From contig REDL01000050.1 of assembly GCA_007693505.1 (NCBI GenBank), forward strand, positions 42,378-106,377: 64,000 bases of DNA, given 5' to 3'. Position numbers and translations under genes: made by a program. Source of the stretch: Desulfovibrionales bacterium (GTDB lineage: Bacteria > Desulfobacterota > Desulfovibrionia > Desulfovibrionales > Desulfonatronaceae). Each line of letters begins with the position of its first letter. Within the stretch, counting starts at the first letter, position 1. Below the pieces are notes generated by a model that was not told the origin of the DNA, made no database searches, and saw nothing but the letters and a program-made list of their open reading frames with translations. Shown one piece after another: positions 18,395-26,699 of this stretch.

Positions 18395-18445
18395 TGTCGT
18401 TTCCCTCTCGTTAAGCTTGAGTTATCCAAAGGTCAGCCGGAATGT

Positions 18446-19123
18446 CTACCAGGACATCTGGCTGCCCTTCATCCCGCCGCGCTTGATGCCGTAGTCCATA
18501 CCCAGCTGGGCGCGGGACAGGAAAAAGAAGACCGCGTGGTTCAGCTTGGTGAACACCAGGCTGAGCAACCAGACGTGGCCGGTGATAATGTGCACGATTA
18601 ACCAGAAGTTATAATCACCGACGTTGTACCTGGCAATCAGCCCGGTCAGAAAAGGGGACACGGCGATGACGATCAGGAGATAGTCGTAGGCCGAGGTCAG
18701 GATGCGCACCTCGGGAAAGGCGATGCGGCGCAGAATGAGAAAGATGCCGCCGATCACCACGACCCAGGACAAAAAGTCGGCCAGGCCGGTGGAAATACCC
18801 GGAAGCCGGATGCCCCAGCTGTCTCTGAGCATGATGTTATGCGCTTCCAGAAAAATCGGTGTGAACAAGAGGCCGATATGGAAACTGAAAAAAAGCAGGG
18901 TGAACAGGGGTTTTGCCCGCCATCCGTGGGAACCCCACGGCAGGAGCCAGAAGAAGATGGACCTTGCGGCGCCTTTCAAGCCGAACTGCATGTTCGGCCG
19001 GTAACCTACCCGGTCCAACCGCCAGTCCAGGCCGCGGATGTACGTTACCACGTGATACGTCAACCCAACGACCACGACAAGGAACGTGATCCAGACCATT
19101 GGTCCAGTCAAGAAATTATACAT
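18446..19123 (-). CDS. hmcE: HmcE, cytochrome b-like membrane subunit (NarI-like)
   Basis: The start is the ATG preceded by GAGGAGACGAAC. The 225-residue protein has about five or six membrane helices, with histidines suited to b-heme ligation (FSFHIGLLF, VHIITGHVW). It matches the NarI-like HmcE subunit, which carries electrons across the membrane together with HmcC. Genes before and after are hmcD and hmcF. Confidence 0.88.
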   Translation of the reverse strand: MYNFLTGPMVWITFLVVVVGLTYHVVTYIRGLDWRLDRVGYRPNMQFGLKGAARSIFFWLLPWGSHGWRAKPLFTLLFFSFHIGLLFTPIFLEAHNIMLRDSWGIRLPGISTGLADFLSWVVVIGGIFLILRRIAFPEVRILTSAYDYLLIVIAVSPFLTGLIARYNVGDYNFWLIVHIITGHVWLLSLVFTKLNHAVFFFLSRAQLGMDYGIKRGGMKGSQMSW

Positions 19124-19272
19124 GTTCGTCTCCTCAAGCATCATTCATGTTGTTGCAGCGCGGACGAGATGCGTCCGTCGATGTGGTTGATCCGTGCGCT
19201 TGGTTTGGAGCAGGCCGCGTCGGTATCGTCGGGGCGGCCGTACTGTCCGTGCCGCCCCGACAATCGAGCCTG

Positions 19273-19449
19273 CTAGTGGCCATGGCCCTGACCATTTTCC
19301 TCGTCGGTCTGGTGAGGATTCTCGATTTGCCGTTTTTCACCCATGAGAAACTGCCACCAGAGTACGGCGCCCACCAGGATGCCGCCCATGAGCAGGTAGG
19401 TCATGGTCTTTGTATGCATAAAAAACTCATGCAATGAACTGAATTCCAT
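19273..19449 (-). CDS. hmcD: HmcD, small single-helix membrane protein
   Basis: This 58-residue gene lies between hmcC and hmcE. It starts with MEFSSLHEFF, has one membrane helix (about 16-36, TYLLMGGILVGAVLWWQFLM), and ends in a charged, His-rich tail (GQGHGH). GGGAGG lies 8 bases before the ATG. The D. vulgaris hmc operon has a small hmcD at the same place. Its role in the complex is unknown. Confidence 0.8.
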   Translation of the reverse strand: MEFSSLHEFFMHTKTMTYLLMGGILVGAVLWWQFLMGEKRQIENPHQTDEENGQGHGH

Positions 19450-19469
19450 TGATGTAGCCTCCCTTCTGC

Positions 19470-20642
19470 TCAGTGTTGGCCTTTGTAGTCAGGATGTTCG
19501 AAAAAAACGGGCATTCTGGTGGAGATGAACCGGAATGCGACGATGCCCACAGTGACGATGAACACGGAAATGATGATTTCCATGATATGGGGGAAGTACC
19601 TGTCTTCAGAAGGCAGGTGGTAGTTGAAGGCGATCAGCGAGACGTTGAACCGGTTCAGGACAATGCCCAGCACGGTCAGGATCGCCGTCCACTTGATCAA
19701 GGGGAAGTTGTTGTCCCGAGCGCCCACGGCAAAGAGGAAGGCCGGCAGGGCCACGAATCCGAGCAGTTCCACCAGGAACCACACGCCAAATCCAGTCGCC
19801 AGGTAGTGCCAGTTGTTGTCATAGGTCAGGCCGATCATCTTCAGGGCAAAGTAGCCGAACAACACCCAGGAGCATCCCTTGGCAAAACCGAGGATCACGT
19901 CGTTGTGGTTCCTGTTGTATTCGCTGTCCATCATCCGGTGCAGGTACTTATGGGATAATGTGCCCTCAAAAATGACCATGGACAACCCGGCCGCGATACT
20001 GGAGACAAAGAAGAAGACCGGGAGGTAGGCTGAATACCATAAGGGGTGCAGTTTGGACGGGGCGATGGTGTACAGCGCTCCCAGGGAGGACTGGTGCAAC
20101 GTGGAGAGGACCACGCCGAAGATGACCAGTACCAGGGTCATCTTGACCAGCACTTCCCGTAGTTTTTTCCACCCTTTCCATTCGAACAGGGCGGGCAGGA
20201 ATTCCAGGAAGAGGACGGTCAGGTACAAGAAGACGCACAGACCTACTTCGAACAGCAGGGATGTCGTGCCCTGCTGGACAAAGATCGGATAGGGCAACCG
20301 CCAGGGTCGGCCAACGTCGTAGTGCAGAGCCAGGACCACCAGGACATAGCCCAGGAATGCGGTCAGCACCGCGGGACGAACTGCGGATTGGTATTTCTTG
20401 AAGCCGAACACGTAGCAGGCCGCGGCGGTGGTGTAGCCTCCGGCTGCCAGGGCGACGCCGCAGAGCAGGTCAAAGCTGATCCAGATGCCCCAGGGGTAGT
20501 TGTCGTCCAGGTTGGTTACGGCCGCGAGCCCCCCGGTGAAGCGGATCACGGTGACGATCAGACCGGCGATGATGATCAGGCCGGTAATGATGTTGAATGG
20601 CGTCAAGTACGACTTGAAGTCGGTGCTGGTCTCGGTGCTCAT
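19470..20642 (-). CDS. hmcC: HmcC, NrfD/PsrC-type integral membrane subunit
   Basis: The 390-residue protein has about ten membrane helices and the NrfD-family segments YPWGIWISFDLLCGVALAAG and LHQSSLGALYTI. NrfD-type subunits bind quinone or act as a membrane conduit between periplasmic ferredoxin subunits (here HmcB) and cytoplasmic partners. It overlaps the hmcB stop by 4 bases (ATGA type), showing translational coupling. Confidence 0.9.
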   Translation of the reverse strand: MSTETSTDFKSYLTPFNIITGLIIIAGLIVTVIRFTGGLAAVTNLDDNYPWGIWISFDLLCGVALAAGGYTTAAACYVFGFKKYQSAVRPAVLTAFLGYVLVVLALHYDVGRPWRLPYPIFVQQGTTSLLFEVGLCVFLYLTVLFLEFLPALFEWKGWKKLREVLVKMTLVLVIFGVVLSTLHQSSLGALYTIAPSKLHPLWYSAYLPVFFFVSSIAAGLSMVIFEGTLSHKYLHRMMDSEYNRNHNDVILGFAKGCSWVLFGYFALKMIGLTYDNNWHYLATGFGVWFLVELLGFVALPAFLFAVGARDNNFPLIKWTAILTVLGIVLNRFNVSLIAFNYHLPSEDRYFPHIMEIIISVFIVTVGIVAFRFISTRMPVFFEHPDYKGQH

Positions 20643-21721
20643 TTGCCTTCCTCCTCGTCCGGTTTGCTCGCGTCAGCCGCTTTGAGTTCTTCCTCTTTCT
20701 TGGCCAAAGCTTCCTTGACAGCCTTCTTGACCTCATTGTCCACGCGGCGATTGGCGGCTTCCTCGGCCTTGCTCAGAGAGGTGGCGAGCTTTTCCTCGGC
20801 CTCCTCCTTGCTTTTGGCTACAGCGGCAGCCACGGCCTGTTTCTGCTCCTGAGCCGCAATCTTTTCCTTGCGCTTGTTGATGGCATAGATGCCGCCCAAC
20901 AGGACTGGCCACACGGCCACGACCACGGGCACGGCGGCCAGGGCACCGGCAGTGAGTTCCGGAGCGGATTTGGTGCCCAGATCCTCGCGCAGGCCGACCT
21001 GACGAAAGGGGGTGCCGGAGATGTACATCCAGCTTGTGCCGCCCATTTCATGTTCCCCATAGATTTGCTCAACGTACCGACCGGGGAACTGCTTGAATCG
21101 ACGGTTGGCCAGGTTGATCAGCTCGTTGCGCGGCCCGTAAATCATGGCTTCCACGGGGCAGATGTCCACACACCCCGGCAGCCGCAGTTCGCCGGCTCGC
21201 ATCTGCGGGCCGCACAGGGTGCATTTCATCACCCGGGGAGTAAGCACCTTATGGTATTCGTACGTGGGAATTTCAAAGGGACAGGCGATCATGCAGTACC
21301 GGCAGCCGACACAGACGGAGTCGTCGTAGTCCACAGCGCTGTCGGTATTTTTCCGGAACGCCGCGACAAAGCATGAGGAGGCGCATGCCGGTTCCAGGCA
21401 GTGATTGCACTGGTTCTTCCGGTACACCGGGCCGTTCGGGGTCTCGAACTTGTTGACCACGGTGAAGGTCGACGCGTCGGTGCGGCGGCGGGAATCCAGG
21501 ATTTCCAGATTGTCAAACGGCACTTCGGGTTCAGGGAGGTTATTGACCTGGTTGCAGGCCAGTTCACATTTCCGGCAACCGATACAGCGGGTCCCGTCAA
21601 AAAGCACACCCGGAGTCTCGAGAAAACCTCGGAAATCTTTGACCCCGGCCCGCGCTGGGGCGGGAACCGCCAGTCCGGCCCCGGCCGCGCCCATCAGTCC
21701 TAGGAATGATCTGCGTTTCAT
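20639..21721 (-). CDS. hmcB: HmcB, Tat-exported four-cluster ferredoxin subunit with membrane anchor
   Basis: The start (MKRRSFLGLMGAAGAG) gives a twin-arginine-type signal and is preceded by AAGGAGAACGAAC. The 360-residue protein holds cysteine motifs for four [4Fe-4S] clusters (CIGCRKCELAC, CNHCLEPACASSC, CVGCRYCMIACP, CTLCG with CVDICP). One membrane helix follows near 245-270 (AVPVVVAVWPVLLGG), then a charged coiled-coil tail of about 90 residues rich in Lys, Glu and Ala. The Tat signal places the clusters in the periplasm, taking electrons from HmcA. Confidence 0.9.
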   Translation of the reverse strand: MKRRSFLGLMGAAGAGLAVPAPARAGVKDFRGFLETPGVLFDGTRCIGCRKCELACNQVNNLPEPEVPFDNLEILDSRRRTDASTFTVVNKFETPNGPVYRKNQCNHCLEPACASSCFVAAFRKNTDSAVDYDDSVCVGCRYCMIACPFEIPTYEYHKVLTPRVMKCTLCGPQMRAGELRLPGCVDICPVEAMIYGPRNELINLANRRFKQFPGRYVEQIYGEHEMGGTSWMYISGTPFRQVGLREDLGTKSAPELTAGALAAVPVVVAVWPVLLGGIYAINKRKEKIAAQEQKQAVAAAVAKSKEEAEEKLATSLSKAEEAANRRVDNEVKKAVKEALAKKEEELKAADASKPDEEEGK

Positions 21722-21744
21722 ATGTTCGTTCTCCTTGCGAGCTG

Positions 21745-23499
21745 TCAGTTCTCTTTCTGTTTGTGGCAGGAGTAGCAGTCCGTTGCCGCCGGCTCTTCCA
21801 GGCCCATCTCCGCGTGGCAGGACATGCACTGGATGTGGTAGGCGGCCAAGAGCCCGGGTCGGCCAAGACGCCCTTCCTGGGAGCGCTGATCGTGGCATGT
21901 CTGGCAACTGGGTGGCTCCTTGGAGAGCGGGCTGTTGTGGTGGCAACCCTGACACATGGTTACCGGCGTGGCGTGGAAGGCGGTGGCCAGGGTGTTGTCC
22001 TTCATGCCCTCCATCATGCTCATGACGATCTTGCGGTGCGGCAGTTCCGCTGGCTGGTACTCATTGGCCAGGACATCGATGATCACGATGTCGGGGATGT
22101 CTTCCTCGGCGATCAGCAAGGGTTCCTGCCGCTGGTTGATGATGAGCTCGTGGGCCAGGGCCATACGGCCTTCTTTATCCTCGGGGATCTCGATGGGTTC
22201 ACTGGCGGGCTGTCTGCCGTCAACCTGGGCCGGGATGAGCATTTCCGTGAAGTCCGTGTAGCTCACCTGCCGCTCCGCCGGGCTTTGTGTCAGAATATTC
22301 GGGTTGACGTGGCACACGGCGCAGCTGGATGCCGGCGGTTCGGTACCCTGGGGCATGGCGGCATGGCAGCCGGCGCAGGAGGGATCCGTCTTCAATTCGT
22401 TGTGGCAACCGACGCAACTATGCTTGCTGTCCGGAGCGTGCATGGCCCGTTCCAGACTGATGAAGCCACCCTGCTCGGAGCCTTTCAGGGTATGGCAATC
22501 CGTGCAGGATTGTTTCAGGGTTTCGTGGTGGCAGTCCCGGCACGCATCCGTGGCGTGTTCATGCAACTCGTGGTTGAAGGGGACAGGATACATCAAGGTC
22601 GGCCGTGTGGCGTCCTCGGGAAGGTCGGGCAGCTTGGCTGCAATCAGGACGGCATCAGGTTGATTGCGCGGCAAACGCGGCAAAACCCCACCCATCTCTT
22701 CCAGCTTTTCAGCCATCCTGACCTGGGCTTCCAGACGTTGGGGAGCGCCATGGCAGGAGGCGCAGTCCAGAGGACCGTTGCGCTCGGCTTCGGCTTCCTT
22801 GTTGTCCAGGTGGCAGGTTACGCATTGACCGTGGAAGGCCTCGGCCAGGTTGGACTTGACAGGATCCTTGGGCGAGGCGCTGTGGCAGGAGCGGCAGCCT
22901 TCTTCCTCGAACTGGACATAGACGAGTTCTTCGGTCTCTTCGTCGAATTCGTGGTGACACTGGCCGCAATTGGTTTCCTTGCCCTCATCCTTGGGGATCA
23001 GGTCCGAATCCCAGTGAATATAGTGCAGCATGTTGTCCATGCCGCCGGAAACCCAGGCCTGGGTGTAGTCTCTCGGCTCCGAGTGGCAGGCGCGGCACTC
23101 CCCAACCTGCGGCCCTGGGTTGGCCATGCGGGCTCTGGCGTTCTCGGCATGACAGGCCGTACAGTTGTCGTGGTAGAGGTCTTTCAGTTGGTTCGCGCTT
23201 GGATCTTCCAAACGCATGTACTTGTAGGAAATGATGCCGCGGTCGTCCTTGATGTGACATGCCGCGCAATCCTTGCCCTGTTCTGCGAGGGCTTCGGTGT
23301 GCGCGTCATGGAAAAATTGGACTGCGGGGGCCTGTTTCGTTGTTTGCTTGGCTATGGCCTGGATCATGATCAGGTCGGCTCTGCCGGAATCCTTTCCGGA
23401 AGAGCTGATCATGCTCATCACGTCAGCCTGAAGAAAAAGCACGCAAACCAATACGAACAGGCATCCGGATAAGCCGAGTACTAGTTTCCTGTATGCCAT
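21745..23499 (-). CDS. hmcA: HmcA, 16-heme high-molecular-weight cytochrome c
   Basis: The 584-residue protein begins with a signal peptide (about 1-25) and contains sixteen CXXCH motifs, the number known for HmcA of D. vulgaris. CGQCHH, CRDCHH and CQGCHH have an extra histidine. An insertion without hemes lies between the 12th and 13th motifs (about residues 405-495). HmcA accepts electrons from cytochrome c3 or periplasmic hydrogenases and feeds the membrane Hmc complex. The start has GGGAGCG upstream. It is the first gene of hmcABCDEF; hmcB follows after 23 bases. Confidence 0.92.
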   Translation of the reverse strand: MAYRKLVLGLSGCLFVLVCVLFLQADVMSMISSSGKDSGRADLIMIQAIAKQTTKQAPAVQFFHDAHTEALAEQGKDCAACHIKDDRGIISYKYMRLEDPSANQLKDLYHDNCTACHAENARARMANPGPQVGECRACHSEPRDYTQAWVSGGMDNMLHYIHWDSDLIPKDEGKETNCGQCHHEFDEETEELVYVQFEEEGCRSCHSASPKDPVKSNLAEAFHGQCVTCHLDNKEAEAERNGPLDCASCHGAPQRLEAQVRMAEKLEEMGGVLPRLPRNQPDAVLIAAKLPDLPEDATRPTLMYPVPFNHELHEHATDACRDCHHETLKQSCTDCHTLKGSEQGGFISLERAMHAPDSKHSCVGCHNELKTDPSCAGCHAAMPQGTEPPASSCAVCHVNPNILTQSPAERQVSYTDFTEMLIPAQVDGRQPASEPIEIPEDKEGRMALAHELIINQRQEPLLIAEEDIPDIVIIDVLANEYQPAELPHRKIVMSMMEGMKDNTLATAFHATPVTMCQGCHHNSPLSKEPPSCQTCHDQRSQEGRLGRPGLLAAYHIQCMSCHAEMGLEEPAATDCYSCHKQKEN

Positions 23500-23995
23500 G
23501 AAAATCGCTCCCTTTTTCTCATTATCTCGAGCGGTGTTGCTTGCAGTGGTTCAAATCGCCCTTGCCATTTGCCGGATGTTCCCAGGTTGTTATGTTCACT
23601 GTTTCACATTCATGCTCCTTGTAAGTGCTTTTCGTTACGTTCCATGGTGGATGCGATACGAAAAAAGAACCAACCCTCGAGAATGGTATCGAAATACCCT
23701 ACTCTTTATGAGGGATATTCCACGAGAGCGGGACATAACCGGGGAATGTCGCGGCCACGGTCACGAAAAAGCCGCTCCAAAAGGCGGGTTTTTTACACGC
23801 TTTGCTAGATGAGCCAGGGCATCTTGTCAAGGTGATTGCTTATTTTGTGAAAAAAAGAGCATTAAAAGTGCGCAAGTATCTATTTGATTTTTTGTATCAA
23901 TTTGATTCCTGGTCCGGCAAGGGGTGGGCCGCAGGGGCATCGACCGTGGGAGGATCATCGGGGGGAAAGCCAAAAGGCGAGAGGAAGGCTGTCAG
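23500..23995. other. Intergenic region with the hmc promoter area
   Basis: About 500 bases without a gene separate hmcA from the mnmE-rseC block. The part 23500-23765 should carry the hmc promoter on the minus strand, but I see no unambiguous -35/-10 or regulator site. CGATAC/GTATCG half-sites flank about 23650-23690. The part 23800-23910 is AT-rich. Confidence 0.4.
23766..23795 (-). terminator. Terminator after the mnmE-rseC transcript
   Basis: CCGC/GCGG, extended by A/T pairs around an 8-base loop, with T-runs on both sides. Read on the minus strand it ends in TTTTT, 200 bases after the RseC-like gene and before the hmc promoter area. Confidence 0.55.
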
Positions 23996-24532
23996 TCAAT
24001 TTGATGGCCGATCACACGGGCCTTCCGTGGCAGGTTCGGGAAGGATGGCGATGGCTTTGGGCAGGGATTCGGGACCGGAAAAACGGAACAGGGCTATCAG
24101 TTTGGCGGCGAGAAATCCGGCAGCCAAGCCCACTCCGGCTCCGATGAGTGTGTTCAGGTCATTGGCTGAAAAGGGAGCAAGCCGGTTGGCACCAAGGGCG
24201 CCGCCCAGCAGGCCGATCAAGGGAACACCGAAGAGCACGGCCGGTGCTGCCAGGGATGCGTTTCGCGACTTGCTGATGCGCACACGCTGGCCGCTCTGGG
24301 CGTCAACGGCATTAACCACGGTCAGATATCGGGCCCGTGTCGGGCCTGAACTTGAACGAGAAGAGCTGCAGGTGCATGTCGCGCACTGCCAGGGAACGTG
24401 AATCTGAACCCGGGCCATTTGACCGCGACGCGAGAGAACGGTTCCGATATGATTGGAACAGGAATGGACCGCCTCGGTGTTCGGCTGGTCATTTTCCGAT
24501 GCAGAAGGTGCTGAAAATGGATTCAAGGACAT
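23996..24532 (-). CDS. RseC/MucC-like membrane protein
   Basis: The 178-residue protein has an N-terminal domain starting GTVLSRRGQMARVQI, a cysteine cluster CATCTC (about residues 50-55), a beta-rich stretch, and two membrane helices (about 95-118 and 128-150). This is the layout of RseC/MucC proteins, which modulate sigma-E anti-sigma factors or help reduce SoxR; they also accompany Rnf operons. Its start lies inside the end of mnmE (44-base overlap), so it is translationally coupled. No sigma-E or Rnf gene is near. Confidence 0.6.
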   Translation of the reverse strand: MSLNPFSAPSASENDQPNTEAVHSCSNHIGTVLSRRGQMARVQIHVPWQCATCTCSSSRSSSGPTRARYLTVVNAVDAQSGQRVRISKSRNASLAAPAVLFGVPLIGLLGGALGANRLAPFSANDLNTLIGAGVGLAAGFLAAKLIALFRFSGPESLPKAIAILPEPATEGPCDRPSN

Positions 24533-25931
24533 CCGTGGATGTGATTTCTCCGGTTATTTCGGCGAGAATAGCGCTGACGGCTTCCAGGCGGACACCGAGC
24601 AGATCGTAAGGTAGTCCGCTGAAAATATCCGCGCGCAGTGCCGTCAGTTCCTGGTCGGCCCGCTCCAGATCCCGAGACTGCCGCAGGTTGGGCGACACGG
24701 TATCCGGGCGGGGCTCTGGGGCTTGCCGGGTGAGCAGGGCATGAACGGCCCGCTGCAGGCCATCCACCCCGTGACCGGTCTTGGCAGAAATCCGGATCAC
24801 AGGGTAGCCGAGTCCGGAGTAGGCCGCAACAGGCTCCGGATCCGCCGCGGGGAGATCCGCCTTGTTGGCCACAACCAGGGTTTTGGCGACTGGAAACCGT
24901 TCCAGCAACTGTTCCGCCTGGGTGGGGGCACCGGGTGATGAGGTCGGAGAGGGGGAAGGGGTGTCAAGGCTCACGGCGAGAGCAGCCGGTGCGGCATTGT
25001 CCACGACCAGCAGAATCGCGTCAGCCTCGTCCTGCAGTTGACGGGCCAGGGACAAGCCGGCTCGCTCCACATCGTCCGCATCGTGACGAACGCCTGCTGT
25101 GTCCACAAGGCGGACTCCCAGTCCCTGTAGGAAGACGCGTTCCTCGAGATAGTCCCTGGTTGTTCCCGGAGCGGGGCTGACAATGGCCCGCTCCCGGCCC
25201 AGCAGCAGGTTGAGCAGGCTGGACTTGCCCGCGTTCACGGCTCCGGAAAGCACACACAAGGCCCCGTCGTTCCAGATCCGGTTGCGACGGAAGTTCTCCT
25301 GCACGGCCCGGATTTGCACCTGGATGCCTTCGACGGCGGCGAGAAAATCCTCCGGTGCAAGGCACTCAATGTCCTCTTCCGGAAAATCCACGGCCAGACA
25401 CAGATGGGCCCGGAGTTCTTCCAAAGCGGTCCGCAACGACTTCACCCAGGTGCGCATAGCCCCGCTGAGTTTGGTCTGCGCCAAAAGTGAGGCAGCCGGG
25501 GATGTTGCGGCGATGATCTCGGCCACGGCCTCGGCCTGGGTCAGGTCCATCCGCCCGTTCAGAAAGGCCCGTTGGGTGAATTCTCCTGGGCCGGCCGGAT
25601 CGACCCCCTGGGCCAGAATCGACTCCAGGATGTCCCGGAGGACCACCGGAGAACCGTGGCAGTGGATTTCCACCACATCCTCACCGGTAAAGGAACCAGG
25701 GCCGGGCATGAAGACGACCAGGACCTCGTCCAGGATGCGCTGGCCCGGCCCCAGGAAGTGACCGTGATGCATCCGGTAGGGGCAAAATTCCTGGAGGCCA
25801 GGCCGCGATGGGGCAAAGCAGGAACGAACCACCGGATTGGCCCGGGAGCCGCTGACGCGGATGATGCCCACTGCGCCGTGTCCCGGAGCAGTGGCCACGG
25901 CGGCGATGGTTGAGGAATATTCCTGGGTCAC
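24489..25931 (-). CDS. mnmE: MnmE (TrmE), tRNA U34 modification GTPase
   Basis: The GTG start (25931) is chosen because the conserved N-terminus (SSTIAAVATAPGHGAVGIIRVSG) begins right after it; it lies 6 bases inside the jag stop region. The 480-residue protein has the tetrahydrofolate-binding N-domain, an internal G domain with GAVNAGKSS (Walker A), DTAGVRHDADDVE and NKAD, and the C-terminal CIGK motif. MnmE with MnmG makes 5-carboxymethylaminomethyl-uridine in tRNA. The block rpmH-rnpA-yidD-yidC-jag-mnmE is a common bacterial order. Confidence 0.93.
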   Translation of the reverse strand: MTQEYSSTIAAVATAPGHGAVGIIRVSGSRANPVVRSCFAPSRPGLQEFCPYRMHHGHFLGPGQRILDEVLVVFMPGPGSFTGEDVVEIHCHGSPVVLRDILESILAQGVDPAGPGEFTQRAFLNGRMDLTQAEAVAEIIAATSPAASLLAQTKLSGAMRTWVKSLRTALEELRAHLCLAVDFPEEDIECLAPEDFLAAVEGIQVQIRAVQENFRRNRIWNDGALCVLSGAVNAGKSSLLNLLLGRERAIVSPAPGTTRDYLEERVFLQGLGVRLVDTAGVRHDADDVERAGLSLARQLQDEADAILLVVDNAAPAALAVSLDTPSPSPTSSPGAPTQAEQLLERFPVAKTLVVANKADLPAADPEPVAAYSGLGYPVIRISAKTGHGVDGLQRAVHALLTRQAPEPRPDTVSPNLRQSRDLERADQELTALRADIFSGLPYDLLGVRLEAVSAILAEITGEITSTDVLESIFSTFCIGK

Positions 25932-25936
25932 GGCGT

Positions 25937-26626
25937 TCAGGGTTCTTGCCGCGACAGGTCTTCTTCGGTGGATGGTTCGGCTTCCCCCGGTGGGGCCTTG
26001 GGGATGATCAGGACCCGTTTCAGTGGCCCGTCGCCTTTGCTCTTGGTTTGAATGTCCGAAATGGCCTGCAGAGCCAGATGAACGATCCGTCGTTGATAGG
26101 AGGGCAGGGGCTTGGTGCTTTGAGGCGTCTGCAAAGACTTGGCCTTTTCCGCCAGGGAAACCGCAAGTGCGCCCAATTCCTCGTCCTGGCGCTCTCGAAA
26201 GCCGTCGGCGTCCAGCATGATCCGCACGGCGTTGGGCCAACGGCGAGTGATGATTCGATTGACAATATACTCCACAGCACCAAGTACCTGGCCGTCGCGG
26301 CCAAGAAGCCGTTCCATGACGTCCGACGTCTCGATGGTGGCCTTGATCAGGTCTGACTGGTGCTCCACATGCACCCTGGGCGCGTCGACGATGGCAGAGG
26401 CGATCCGCTCCGTGACCGTGCGGATCATGGTTTCCAGTTCCGCCAGCCGTACCCGAGGTTGGGCCTTGATCCGGGCTTTCTTCACCCCCACCAGGCCAAA
26501 AATGCCGGAGGAACCACCTTCCAGGATGGTTATTTCCAGTTCGTCCCGGGTTTGGGAAAAGTACGCACAGGCCTCCTCAATAGCGTCATCGACGCTTTTA
26601 CTCTGAAATTCTCGAGGTTCACTCAT
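25937..26626 (-). CDS. jag: KhpB/Jag RNA-binding protein (Jag-N, KH, R3H)
   Basis: The 229-residue protein starts MSEPREFQSKSVDDAIEEA (Jag-N domain), with AGGAGA 11 bases upstream. It continues with a KH domain carrying a GRDGQVLGAVEYIVNRI loop and an R3H domain at about 155-205 (SYQRRIVHLALQ). These proteins bind RNA, and the gene typically follows yidC, as here. An acidic tail of about 25 residues ends the protein. Confidence 0.88.
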   Translation of the reverse strand: MSEPREFQSKSVDDAIEEACAYFSQTRDELEITILEGGSSGIFGLVGVKKARIKAQPRVRLAELETMIRTVTERIASAIVDAPRVHVEHQSDLIKATIETSDVMERLLGRDGQVLGAVEYIVNRIITRRWPNAVRIMLDADGFRERQDEELGALAVSLAEKAKSLQTPQSTKPLPSYQRRIVHLALQAISDIQTKSKGDGPLKRVLIIPKAPPGEAEPSTEEDLSRQEP

Positions 26627-26699
26627 GGTGACAGTGGTCTCCTTCACCAGCGCAGGGCGATGCAACGCCCCGCGCTGGGTGAACTGACGGGCTTGCGGC

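Noticed and set aside
21706..23472. 588-codon + strand frame opposite hmcA
   Set aside because: It mirrors the GC-rich cytochrome gene, has no family features and no ribosome site; hmcA with 16 heme motifs is certain.
23540..23580. tRNA-like T-loop GGTTCAAATC
   Set aside because: The flanking bases do not pair into a T-arm or acceptor stem.
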